Source of the DNA: Firmicutes bacterium ADurb.Bin153 | GTDB lineage: Bacteria > Bacillota > DTU025 > MWDF01 | DNA: 64,000 nt | Assembly (NCBI GenBank): GCA_002070415.1 | Contig: MWDF01000001.1 | Location: 117,983 to 181,982, forward strand | Direction of reading: 5' to 3' | Part shown: piece by piece, positions 45,556-53,788 of the stretch | How the letters are laid out: each line of letters starts with the position of its first letter | Numbering within the stretch: position 1 is the first letter of the stretch | Notes under the pieces: model-generated | The model's database searches: none | What the model saw: only the letters and a program-made list of their open reading frames with translations | Told to the model about the DNA's origin: nothing | Program-made: the position numbers and the translations under genes

Positions 45556-47332
45556 CAGCTTCGGTAGCCTCCTTCAGCAGGAATCCGTTCCTCATGGCGT
45601 CGTCGTTCATCTCGTTGATTATCTCGATCGCCTGCTTGATATCCGCGTTTGGTTTTTCGCACACGAACGTGACCCTGCCCGTCGGGCGAGCCTTCTGGCG
45701 CCCCGCCCTTCCTGCCATCTGCACCAGAGACCTGTAGTCGAACACAGAATCCTTGTCGGCACCGAGCACGGTGACGTCGCATCCCGGGACCGTGACGCCC
45801 CTTTCCATTATCGAGGTGCATACCAGCACGTCCATCCCCCCGGCGGTGAAGGCCCTCCTCTTCTGTTCGCGGTCCGGATCCGACGAGTGGGACCAGCCGA
45901 CGTTGGGCCTATGCTCGTCGGTGCTTTCGAGAGCGCCCGAGATCGTCCTCGACACGGACTCCGCCGCCGCTTTCCTGGGTACGAACACGAAATGCTTGTG
46001 CCCTGCCGCAAGGCTTTCCTTCACGGCATCCAGCAGGCCGGGAGGAGGCACCGCCTTGTCTTTGGATATCATCCCGCTCGAAATCGGCCCTATGGCCGCC
46101 ACCTCCGGCACGGGAAGCGGATGGCCGTGGTACCTCGCCGATATCCTCGCGGTCAGTATCCGCCCGTTCCTTGAATCCTCCATCAGCCGCCTTGAAGGCG
46201 TCGCCGACATGAAGATCGTCTTGCCGTTCTCAAACCTTGCCCTCCTAACTGCGTGCTCCAGCATCCTCGAGCCTTGGTACGGGAATGCGTCCACCTCGTC
46301 GAGCACGGTAAGGTCGAAGCAGCGGTAGAACCTGAGCGCCTGGTGCGTGGTCGCGACGGTTATATCGGTGAGCTTCCCGCTCCTTGCCGCGCTGCCGGAG
46401 TAGTACGATGAACAGGAGGCCCCGGGGAAGGCGCTCTGGATCCTTTCGCCTATCTCCGCCACGACGTCCCTCCTCGGCGCGGCGTAGAGCACCTTCTCCC
46501 CCCTGTTCAGGGCCTCGGCCATTGCCGCGAAGCTGACCTCGGTCTTTCCGGCCCCGCAGACCGCCCATACGAGCGCCTCGTCCCCCAAGCCTTCCAGGTA
46601 CCAGTCCCTTAACTTCCCTGACGCCCTCTTCTGTGCCGGCGTCAGCTCATACCTGAGTATCGGGCCGTGTACGCGCCCCGTTCCCTTCTTCTCCGCGGTC
46701 GCGGGAAGGGCATATAGAGGCTCGCATTCCCTCACGGTCCCCATCGATGAGCACTCGCCGCACACAAGGCATCCGGAAGATCCGCAGCAAAGGCAGTCCG
46801 ATATGACGAAACCGGCGGTGGCGCCGCACCTTGAGCACACGCGTCCTCCGTAGCCCCTGTAGGCTATGCCCGGCATCAGCGACATCCCCGATCTTAGGAC
46901 CAGGCGCTGGGCGGCCATCGCGACCATGGAGGGCCCGCAGGGTTCCATCGAAGAGCGGGCCTCCTCGTACCTTAGGATCCTTCCCCTGATACGCGGCTCC
47001 AACAGTACCGCAGCCCTTTCCGCCTCTTCCTTCAAAGAGGCGGCGGCCGGGTCCACCCTGACCGGCCCCGATGGCATCCTCGCCCCGGCGCCGTAGACGG
47101 AGACGCTCCTTGATATGCTGTTGAAAGAGCCTCTTAGGTCCCCGGGGGCGCGTCCCTTTACGTCCTCGAGGGCCCTGAAGGCCTGGGCGAGCCTTAGCGG
47201 TGGCGATATCACGTGCATCGAGACGGGCCCCTCCTCCAGGGCCAAGGCGAGGTCGTACTCGGGGCACGGGCTCATCCCTAAGCCGGGGCTTTTCTCCCGG
47301 CCTTTCTCTATGTGATAGATGAAGAAGAACAC
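45533..47332 (-). CDS. comFA: ComFA-type DNA helicase/translocase
   Basis: 599 residues. A cysteine cluster (CSRCG...CLCCGSSGCLVCGEC) lies around residues 165-195. The helicase core has Walker A WAVCGAGKTEVSF near 260, the Walker B VLDEVDAFPYQG typical of ComFA, motif III MSATPSRRL and the C-terminal RecA domain with QMAGRAGRQ. ComFA powers uptake of single-stranded DNA during transformation. I chose GTG 47332, eight bases from AGAGG; a GTG at 47341 is too close to that site. Confidence 0.92.
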   Translation of the reverse strand: MFFFIYHIEKGREKSPGLGMSPCPEYDLALALEEGPVSMHVISPPLRLAQAFRALEDVKGRAPGDLRGSFNSISRSVSVYGAGARMPSGPVRVDPAAASLKEEAERAAVLLEPRIRGRILRYEEARSSMEPCGPSMVAMAAQRLVLRSGMSLMPGIAYRGYGGRVCSRCGATAGFVISDCLCCGSSGCLVCGECSSMGTVRECEPLYALPATAEKKGTGRVHGPILRYELTPAQKRASGKLRDWYLEGLGDEALVWAVCGAGKTEVSFAAMAEALNRGEKVLYAAPRRDVVAEIGERIQSAFPGASCSSYYSGSAARSGKLTDITVATTHQALRFYRCFDLTVLDEVDAFPYQGSRMLEHAVRRARFENGKTIFMSATPSRRLMEDSRNGRILTARISARYHGHPLPVPEVAAIGPISSGMISKDKAVPPPGLLDAVKESLAAGHKHFVFVPRKAAAESVSRTISGALESTDEHRPNVGWSHSSDPDREQKRRAFTAGGMDVLVCTSIMERGVTVPGCDVTVLGADKDSVFDYRSLVQMAGRAGRQKARPTGRVTFVCEKPNADIKQAIEIINEMNDDAMRNGFLLKEATEADDGKKDG

Positions 47333-47393
47333 GGCGATCACCTCTGATGCCGTGTTCTATGCAGAATATCTTATTGCCTGCAAACTAGCCCTT

Positions 47394-49565
47394 TTATACT
47401 CCTTCCGGGTCCCCTTCGCGAAGCCTGTGGGCAAGCCTTGTGCGCCGTTCGGCGACGCTCGCGTTCCTTATGGCTATGGCCATTGCCTTCTTGGTACCTA
47501 CGATCGCTACATATGACCTAGCCCTTGTTATGCCCGTATAAACGAGGTTTCGCCTCAGCATCATGTAGTGCGAGGTCGTGATGGGCATGACCACCGCCTG
47601 GTACTCGCTTCCCTGGCTCTTGTGTATGGAGATGCAAAATGCCAGTTCCAGCTGGTCAAGCTCCTGTTGGGCATATTTCACGGACCTGTCGCCTTCGGGG
47701 TCGGGGAAACTTACCACAAGCTCCGCTTCTTCGGCGTCCACATACGTCACGATGCCCATGTCGCCGTTCCAGACCAGCTTGTCGTAGTTGTTGCTGGTCT
47801 GCATAACCTTATCGCCGCGCCTGAAGCTCGTGAAGCCGTACTTGAGCTCCGGCCTTTCCTTCCTTTGCGGATTGAGCTTCTCCCTCAGCAGCAAATTCAG
47901 GTTCTCGACGCCGGCGGTGCCCTTCCTCATGGGGGAGAGGACCTGTATCTGCGATACGGGGTCAAAGCCCAGCTTGTAGGGGAGTATGCGGCATGCGAGG
48001 TCGATTATGGCCGAGGCGACTTCGGCCGGCTCCTCCTTCTGGACGAACCTGAAGTCCTCCTTGCCCCAGAGCTCAGGGAATTCCCCCTCGTTGATCCTGT
48101 GCGCGTTGGTCACTATACCGCTCTGGCTGTCCTGCCTGAATATCTCCGTAAGCTCGGTGGTGGCTATGGTCTTGGAATCTATGAGGTCCCTCAGCACGTT
48201 GCCGGGGCCCACGGAAGGCAGCTGGTCCACGTCACCTACCAGCACGAGCACCGTGCCCGGCTTCACCGCCTTAAGGAGGCTGTACATCAGCATTATGTCC
48301 ACCATGGACATCTCGTCGACTATGAGCGCGTCGCACTTTATGGTGTTGTTCTCGTCCTTTGCGAACCGCCAGCCGTCCTCCCTTGGCTGGAATTCGAGCA
48401 GCCTGTGTATGGTCATCGCCGGTTTGCCGGTAGCCTCGCTCATGCGCTTGGCAGCCCTTCCCGTCGGCGCCGCAAGCAGGACCTTGGAGCCTCTTCTCTC
48501 GTAGAGCGCGATTATCGCCTTTATCGTGGTGGTCTTGCCCGTTCCCGGCCCACCGGTCAGTATGCTCACGCCGTTGGACATGGCGGCCCTCACGGCGGCC
48601 TTCTGCGCGTCAGCAAGCTCGAGGCCGCACTCGGCGCCTAGGGCTGCCATCTCGTCCTCGCCAGGACCTTCCAGCTTCCAAAGCCCGGTGTCGGTGAGTT
48701 TGGACATGAGCTTCGCCACGCCGCGCTCGCCGTACCACAGCGGTGCCCAGAACAGCCTGTGCCCGTCCTCGAGCGCCACCTCTCCCCCGTCCATCGACAC
48801 CGCGGCCTTCCGCACGTCGTTCTCATCCACACCAAGCTGCCCGGCCACCCGCAAGGAGAACTCGTCCAGGTCCGAATAGCAGTGCCCCTCGTCGGAATCG
48901 GCCATGAGGAAGTGCGACACCCCGGACATGACCCTGTACGGGTGGTTGCTCCTGAAGCCCAGCTCCGACGCTATCGCATCCGACTTCTTGAATCCTATGC
49001 CCCTTATTTCAGCGGCGAGTCTGTAGGGGTTCTCCTTTATGGTCTCGATCGCCCTTTCGCCGTAGGCCTTGTAGATCTTTATCGCGTCGGATTGCGTAGC
49101 GCCGTGCCCTCTGAGGAAGACCATTATCCTCTCGACGGCCTTGTGCTCGAAGAGGCCTTTGGCGATCTTCCGGACCATCTTGTCCCCGAAGCCCTTTATC
49201 TCGAGCAGCCTGGATGGGTCCTCGTCAAGGACCTCGAGCGCATCAGTCCCGAAATGCTCCACTATGGCCTTGGCCTTCGACGGGCCGATGCCCGGTATTA
49301 TGCCAGAGGCCAGGTACTTCTCTATGCCCTTCTTGGTCTTGGGTTCGGTGTACTCCACCTCCGCCACGGCAAGCTGCCTGCCGTAGGTCGGATGGACGGT
49401 CCATTCCCCCATGAGCACGACCAGCTGCCCCGCCTTGGCGGTGGGGAACTTGCCCGTCGCGGTCACTTCCGCCTTCGTCCCGTCCACTTTGAGCCTTACG
49501 ACCGTGAACAGGTTCTCCTCGTTCCTGAAGGTGACCCGCTGGATTGTCGCTTCTATCCTCTCCAT
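47394..49565 (-). CDS. recD2: RecD-like ATP-dependent DNA helicase (RecD2)
   Basis: 723 residues. The N-terminal OB-like domain (TIQRVTFRNEENLFTVVRLK) and helix-hairpin-helix repeats (GIIPGIGPSKAKAIVEHFG; LLEIKGFGDKMVRKI) precede the SF1B helicase. Walker A is LTGGPGTGKTTTIKAIIALY near residue 340, Walker B is ALIVDEMSMVD, and the C-terminal motif is FCISIHKSQGSEYQAVVMPI. RecD2 is a 5'-3' helicase found in species without RecBCD and acts in repair and recombination. It lies upstream of comFA with a 52-base gap. Confidence 0.97.
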   Translation of the reverse strand: MERIEATIQRVTFRNEENLFTVVRLKVDGTKAEVTATGKFPTAKAGQLVVLMGEWTVHPTYGRQLAVAEVEYTEPKTKKGIEKYLASGIIPGIGPSKAKAIVEHFGTDALEVLDEDPSRLLEIKGFGDKMVRKIAKGLFEHKAVERIMVFLRGHGATQSDAIKIYKAYGERAIETIKENPYRLAAEIRGIGFKKSDAIASELGFRSNHPYRVMSGVSHFLMADSDEGHCYSDLDEFSLRVAGQLGVDENDVRKAAVSMDGGEVALEDGHRLFWAPLWYGERGVAKLMSKLTDTGLWKLEGPGEDEMAALGAECGLELADAQKAAVRAAMSNGVSILTGGPGTGKTTTIKAIIALYERRGSKVLLAAPTGRAAKRMSEATGKPAMTIHRLLEFQPREDGWRFAKDENNTIKCDALIVDEMSMVDIMLMYSLLKAVKPGTVLVLVGDVDQLPSVGPGNVLRDLIDSKTIATTELTEIFRQDSQSGIVTNAHRINEGEFPELWGKEDFRFVQKEEPAEVASAIIDLACRILPYKLGFDPVSQIQVLSPMRKGTAGVENLNLLLREKLNPQRKERPELKYGFTSFRRGDKVMQTSNNYDKLVWNGDMGIVTYVDAEEAELVVSFPDPEGDRSVKYAQQELDQLELAFCISIHKSQGSEYQAVVMPITTSHYMMLRRNLVYTGITRARSYVAIVGTKKAMAIAIRNASVAERRTRLAHRLREGDPEGV

Positions 49566-49583
49566 GGCATCATCGCGGGAACG

Positions 49584-49621
49584 AAAAGGCGGCCCGGCGC
49601 CCTCATCGAGGCCGGGCCGCC
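49584..49621 (-). terminator. Rho-independent terminator after metK
   Basis: A perfect 11-bp stem (GGCGGCCCGGC with GCCGGGCCGCC) and 12-base loop are followed on the minus strand by TTTTCGT. It starts 12 bases after the metK stop codon and separates metK from recD2. Confidence 0.9.
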
Positions 49622-49632
49622 TCTCATCGTCC

Positions 49633-50874
49633 TTATCTCAACCTTTCCGCGGCGTCCGTGGCTTCCCACGGAGCATGCTCCGCTTTGCGGCCGAAATGGC
49701 CGTAGCTCGAAAGCCTCTTGTAGTTGAAGCCCTCGCGGCTTACGTCGAACAGGCCGAACTTCTCTATCATGCCCGTCGGTGTCAGGTCGAAGACTTCCTT
49801 GACGAGCCTCATTATCCTGTCGTCGCCGATCCTGCCTGTGCCGAACGTGTTCACGTTGACCGCCACCGGATGGTCCACCCCGATAGCGTACGCGAGCTCA
49901 ACCTCGCACCTTTTCGCAAGCCCAGCCGCGACGATGTTCTTGGCCACATACCTCGCCGTGTAGTTGCCGGACCTGTCCACCTTGGTCGCGTCCTTGCCTG
50001 AGAAGCAGCCGCCGCCGTGAGGGGCCATGCCGCCGTATGTGTCGACGATTATCTTCCTGCCGGTAAGGCCAGTGTCGGCGTTGGGGCCGCCGAAATGGAA
50101 CATGCCGCTGGGGTTTATGTATATGTTAGTGGTCCCCTTCGAGCCTTCGAAACGGGCTGCGAAGCTCTTTCCGATTTCGCACCTCATGTCCGGAAGCGTT
50201 GTGCAGAAGAAGCCGTAATCGGCCGCCACCGGCTTTATGACCTTCTCGAAGACATCGCGCTTTATGGTATCCTGGTCGATCCCCACCTCGTGCATCGTTG
50301 ACACCACGATGGTATCGAGGCCGACCGGCCTTCCCTTTTCATCGTACTCGACCGTTACCTGGGTCTTGCCGTCCGGCTTCACCCACGCCAGCTCGCCCGT
50401 TTTCCTTACTTTGGCGAGCCTTTCGGCGAGCCTGTGGGATACCATTATCGGCATCGGCATGAGCTCGGGCGTCTCGTCGGTGGCGTATCCGAACATTATC
50501 CCCTGGTCTCCGGCGGCGAGGTTGGGGCGGTTCACGGCGCTCGCGATGTTCTCCGACTGTTCGTGGATCGCTGTCAGCACCGCGCACGTGTTGCCGTCGA
50601 AGCCCTGCCTCGGGCTATCGTATCCTATCTCTTTCACGGAGTTCCTTACGATTTCAGGAATCTCCACATACACGTCGCAGGTTATCTCGCCCGCCACAAG
50701 TACCATCCCGGTCGTGGCGAGGGTCTCGACGGCGGCCCTTGCCCTTAGCCTGTCCTTGCCGCCCTCGTACTTGATCAATATCTCATCCAGTATGGCATCC
50801 GATATCCTGTCGCATACCTTGTCCGGATGCCCTTCGGTCACCGATTCGCTGGTGAACAGCTTGTAATCCGACAT
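49633..50874 (-). CDS. metK: S-adenosylmethionine synthetase
   Basis: 413 residues from ATG 50874, three bases after AGGAGGGG. It makes SAM from methionine and ATP. The signatures are [20 protein letters not shown] at the N-terminus, [51 protein letters not shown] and [19 protein letters not shown] at the end. The 54 bases up to the next gene leave no room for a SAM riboswitch. Confidence 0.99.
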   Translation of the reverse strand: MSDYKLFTSESVTEGHPDKVCDRISDAILDEILIKYEGGKDRLRARAAVETLATTGMVLVAGEITCDVYVEIPEIVRNSVKEIGYDSPRQGFDGNTCAVLTAIHEQSENIASAVNRPNLAAGDQGIMFGYATDETPELMPMPIMVSHRLAERLAKVRKTGELAWVKPDGKTQVTVEYDEKGRPVGLDTIVVSTMHEVGIDQDTIKRDVFEKVIKPVAADYGFFCTTLPDMRCEIGKSFAARFEGSKGTTNIYINPSGMFHFGGPNADTGLTGRKIIVDTYGGMAPHGGGCFSGKDATKVDRSGNYTARYVAKNIVAAGLAKRCEVELAYAIGVDHPVAVNVNTFGTGRIGDDRIMRLVKEVFDLTPTGMIEKFGLFDVSREGFNYKRLSSYGHFGRKAEHAPWEATDAAERLR

Positions 50875-50928
50875 AAGCCCCTCCTGTGCCAAGCACGCCC
50901 TCTTGTCCATCCCCGACTTCGGGCCCTT

Positions 50929-51867
50929 CTATTTGACCTTCGCCGATACGACGGAGACATCCTCCCTCACCGAAAGGATTATCTTCGTCCCATTAATGAT
51001 ATCCAGGTTCTTGCTGCCGGGCAACAGCCTGTCGACGGCGGTACCCAGGGCGAAGAACCCGAGCCTTTCGGGCCTATCCCCCTGGCATATAAGGAGGCCT
51101 GTAAGAATCTGGGTGGCCGTAGCGGCATTATCATCGACGTACAGCCTGACCGGTGTGCCGTCTATCGCAAGGACCGGCTCCAGTATCAGCTCCAGAAGGT
51201 TCTTTAGGTCGTACCTGCCGGATTTGGTGGGATCTGCCGCCTCGGACGTCCACTGCGTGCCCGACGGTATCGCGAGCCGGTCGCCGATGTATACGTCTTC
51301 CGAGACTTCAAGCACCACCTTGTCGCCCGGTCTCGTCGAGCTGGACTTCATGCCGGTCCTTATGACCACCTTCACGGCCGTGCCGGCCGCTAGCTTGGCG
51401 TATGCGGCATCGACGCCGTCTATGCCCGTCGTTATCTCTACCATCCTCTCGATCCTGGCAGGCAGGGACTCCTTGCTTACGTATCCGAACAGGACGTCTT
51501 CTAGGGCAGCGAGCCTTTCCATGAGGGAGCCCTGCTTGATCTTGCCGTTGACTATCCACTGAGCCAGCTTGATCTTGTAGTCCAGGCTGAGTACTCCTTC
51601 CCTTCCTCCTCCCAGCTGATCCCACAGCCGGCTCACCCTCTCGGTAAGGGTGCCCTCGCCGGCCTTGCCGAGGATCACTGCCTCAAGGGCCGCTACGCGG
51701 GGGATTATGGCCCCTTCCACGGGATTCCCGTAGAGGGTCTTCTCCAGCGTTGTCAGCATCTCCGTCGATGACATCGGTGGGGGCGCCGAAAGGCAGGGTG
51801 CGGATAAAATCAATGCCAGCAGCATCACCGCGATTGCGGTTGCCGTAAGTGTCCTTGTGTATTTCAT
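50929..51867 (-). CDS. Exported protein with short Leu-Glu/Gly repeats, unknown function
   Basis: 312 residues. A signal peptide (TATAIAVMLLALILSAPCLSA) is followed by four imperfect repeats of about 22 residues between residues 37 and 145, with the pattern LExxLYGxxxxGxLxxRVxxLE (for example LEDVLFGYVSKESLPARIER). A C-terminal region of about 160 residues resembles a small beta-domain. A cysteine at about residue 25 is not in a clear lipobox. It lies directly after the outer-membrane barrel gene, so it is probably periplasmic or surface-associated. I do not recognise the family. Confidence 0.7.
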   Translation of the reverse strand: MKYTRTLTATAIAVMLLALILSAPCLSAPPPMSSTEMLTTLEKTLYGNPVEGAIIPRVAALEAVILGKAGEGTLTERVSRLWDQLGGGREGVLSLDYKIKLAQWIVNGKIKQGSLMERLAALEDVLFGYVSKESLPARIERMVEITTGIDGVDAAYAKLAAGTAVKVVIRTGMKSSSTRPGDKVVLEVSEDVYIGDRLAIPSGTQWTSEAADPTKSGRYDLKNLLELILEPVLAIDGTPVRLYVDDNAATATQILTGLLICQGDRPERLGFFALGTAVDRLLPGSKNLDIINGTKIILSVREDVSVVSAKVK

Positions 51868-51887
51868 CTCTTCACGCTCCGTAACAA

Positions 51888-53273
51888 TCAGAACTTAATG
51901 CTGATCCCAAGGGCCGTCAGGTTCTCCTTGAGGTCGATCTTGTCGAAATCGGAGAAGTCTATCAGGCGGTAGCCTACCATGATCGACGCATCCTTGTAGA
52001 ACTTGTATCCCAAGTCTATCCCCGCAAGCTGCTTCACTCCTATGTCGCTGTTGAGCCTGAGCGAGCCCTTGAATATCCAGCTCAGAGGGGAGCTGTCGTC
52101 GTATAGCCATGATTTGGTGGACACGGCGCCGGACGCTATTATGTTCCTGACCTGTTCCACCTGGTAGCCCGCCTGTACGAAGGCCGAATCGCCTAAAAGC
52201 AGCTTGTAGTATATCCCGAGGGAGGCCGACGCCTGGAGCTCTATGCCTTCCAGGGCCGCCGTCTTAAGGTCGCTGCTTTCGATATTGTAGCCGGCCTTGA
52301 TCGTAAGGCTGTCATCCACGCTCTTAAGCGGCACTATGCTGCTTATCTGGTACTTGACCCCCACGCCTGTGGTGGCTATGAGGTCTTTCATGTTGGAGTC
52401 GTCGTCCTTGCTGCCGGTCATCTTGTAGTCTAGCGTAAGCCCTCCGCCCTGGTTTCCGAGCAGCAGGCCTATGCCGGCGCTGGACTTGTTCTCCTCCTTC
52501 TGCTCGGCAGCGAACACCGAAGCGCTTACATTTAGCACCTCGAACAGGCTGACTACCTTCGACGTCTCGGGATTGATGGTATCCAGCTGGAGCGAGCCGA
52601 TCGATGCCGTTATGGGGCTGGTTATCTGGCTCTGCTGCGTCATCGTCAGCGCCGCCTGGGATACGGCCGAAGGCATGTTTATCTTCTTCAGGACGTCGTT
52701 GAGGGAAAGGACGGAAGATCCGGCGTCTCCCCCGGAGGATGAGGCCGCCGGGATCAGGAACGAATAGTCGCTGCCTGAGCCCTGCTGTGCCGCCGACGCG
52801 GCTTTCTTTCCTATGACGCCCCTCTGGTCGAGCTTTAGGGAGAATTCCTTTATGAGGTCGTTGAAAAGCCACGCTTCCCGCGCGGTGAGCTTCTTGTTCG
52901 TGGACATTATGCCGATATCTATGGAAGCCGCGTTGGAAAGGTCGAGCTCCTTGATGCCGAGCTTGATGAGCGCCCTTTCCACGGACGCGACGGCAAAATC
53001 TATGTTAATCGGTATCTTTGTGAGATAGTACGGCGAATCCTTCGTGTCCAGCACGCCGTTAGCCGCAAGTTCGGAAAGCGCCCGGTATCTCCAGTCGTCC
53101 GTCTTCAGTATCTCAGGCTCCGGCGTAAGGGCTGCAGCGGGCACGGCTATTACGAGCACCAACAAGGCGCCCAGCAACGCTTTCAAAAGCCTGATGCCCA
53201 AGGTCCCTTTCAAATCGACGCCCGCCCTTCCTTCAAAAGCAGATATTCTCCATTTTCTAGCAGTTACCTTCAT
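51888..53273 (-). CDS. Outer-membrane beta-barrel protein, unknown function
   Basis: 461 residues from ATG 53273, overlapping the upstream nuclease stop (ATGA). A TTG at 53216, just ahead of the hydrophobic signal (RLLKALLGALLVLVIAVPAA), is an alternative start. A soluble N-terminal domain with helical, SLH-like spacing (TDDWRYRALSELAANGVL) covers about residues 50-160. A linker rich in Ser, Gly and Ala follows, then from about residue 260 many alternating beta-strands. The sequence ends NLTALGISIKF, the terminal aromatic residue expected of a BamA-inserted barrel. Confidence 0.75.
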   Translation of the reverse strand: MKVTARKWRISAFEGRAGVDLKGTLGIRLLKALLGALLVLVIAVPAAALTPEPEILKTDDWRYRALSELAANGVLDTKDSPYYLTKIPINIDFAVASVERALIKLGIKELDLSNAASIDIGIMSTNKKLTAREAWLFNDLIKEFSLKLDQRGVIGKKAASAAQQGSGSDYSFLIPAASSSGGDAGSSVLSLNDVLKKINMPSAVSQAALTMTQQSQITSPITASIGSLQLDTINPETSKVVSLFEVLNVSASVFAAEQKEENKSSAGIGLLLGNQGGGLTLDYKMTGSKDDDSNMKDLIATTGVGVKYQISSIVPLKSVDDSLTIKAGYNIESSDLKTAALEGIELQASASLGIYYKLLLGDSAFVQAGYQVEQVRNIIASGAVSTKSWLYDDSSPLSWIFKGSLRLNSDIGVKQLAGIDLGYKFYKDASIMVGYRLIDFSDFDKIDLKENLTALGISIKF

Positions 53274-53689
53274 TCCTCGCCCATTGAGTCGCAACCCAGG
53301 TACCTTCTGGCGATGACTTCCGCGACATAGTCGTCCCAGTGCCTTTTCGGACTCCTCAGGCCCATGGGTATCAGCGCCGCCAATCCTCTGGGTTTGTTCT
53401 CGGTAAGGTAGTTCGTCCTGCCCTCCAGCGTGGAGTTCATCTCGTCCACCATGGCTATATCCACCGAATCCCCGTCCGGCAGGGCGGCTTTGATCTCCTG
53501 GATCAGCTGCTTTGCCGTGGTGCCGTTTCCCAGCGCTATCGTGGCGTGCTTCTCGGCGGCCAAGCATGCGATCTTGCATGCGGCCTCCGAACGGGGGATT
53601 ATCAGCCTCTCGATGAGCTTGCCGTTCCCATCCAGGAGCGCAAGCCCTACCTTGCTGGAGCCCGGATCCACTCCTATAACGAATCTCAT
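53270..53689 (-). CDS. RuvX/YqgF-like RNase H-fold nuclease
   Basis: 139 residues. The fold's first strand has FVIGVDPGSSKVGLALLDGN with the catalytic aspartate, the second acidic site is IAMVDEMNSTLEGRTNY, and the C-terminal acid is in HWDDYVAEVIARRYL. This matches YqgF/RuvX, implicated in 16S rRNA maturation, and is also similar to RuvC. It lies first in the unit with the outer-membrane barrel gene. ATG 53689 follows GGAGG, and TATAAT-like sequence lies upstream at about 53717. Confidence 0.8.
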   Translation of the reverse strand: MRFVIGVDPGSSKVGLALLDGNGKLIERLIIPRSEAACKIACLAAEKHATIALGNGTTAKQLIQEIKAALPDGDSVDIAMVDEMNSTLEGRTNYLTENKPRGLAALIPMGLRSPKRHWDDYVAEVIARRYLGCDSMGEE

Positions 53690-53745
53690 GCTCGCATCCT
53701 CCGGAGCTTATATTATATTATAACGTCTTTGGCGCCGAAAATAGA

Positions 53746-53776
53746 AAACCCCGGGGGATATCCTCCCCCGGGGTTT
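53746..53776 (-). terminator. Strong Rho-independent terminator after the SLH porin gene
   Basis: A perfect 13-bp stem (AAACCCCGGGGGA with TCCCCCGGGGTTT) closes a 5-base loop, 13 bases past the stop codon. On the minus strand it runs into TTTTCTATTTTCGG. It isolates the highly expressed porin gene from the nuclease gene downstream. Confidence 0.92.
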
Positions 53777-53788
53777 GCCTAGTTCCTC

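Noticed and set aside
50875..50928. SAM riboswitch ahead of metK
   Set aside because: The gap is 54 bases and shows no aptamer-like pairing; metK is probably reached by readthrough or a simple promoter.
53273..53579. N-terminal extension of the outer-membrane barrel frame up to 53579
   Set aside because: It overlaps the YqgF-like gene in another frame and lacks a signal peptide; the start at 53273 (or 53216) places the hydrophobic signal near the N-terminus.
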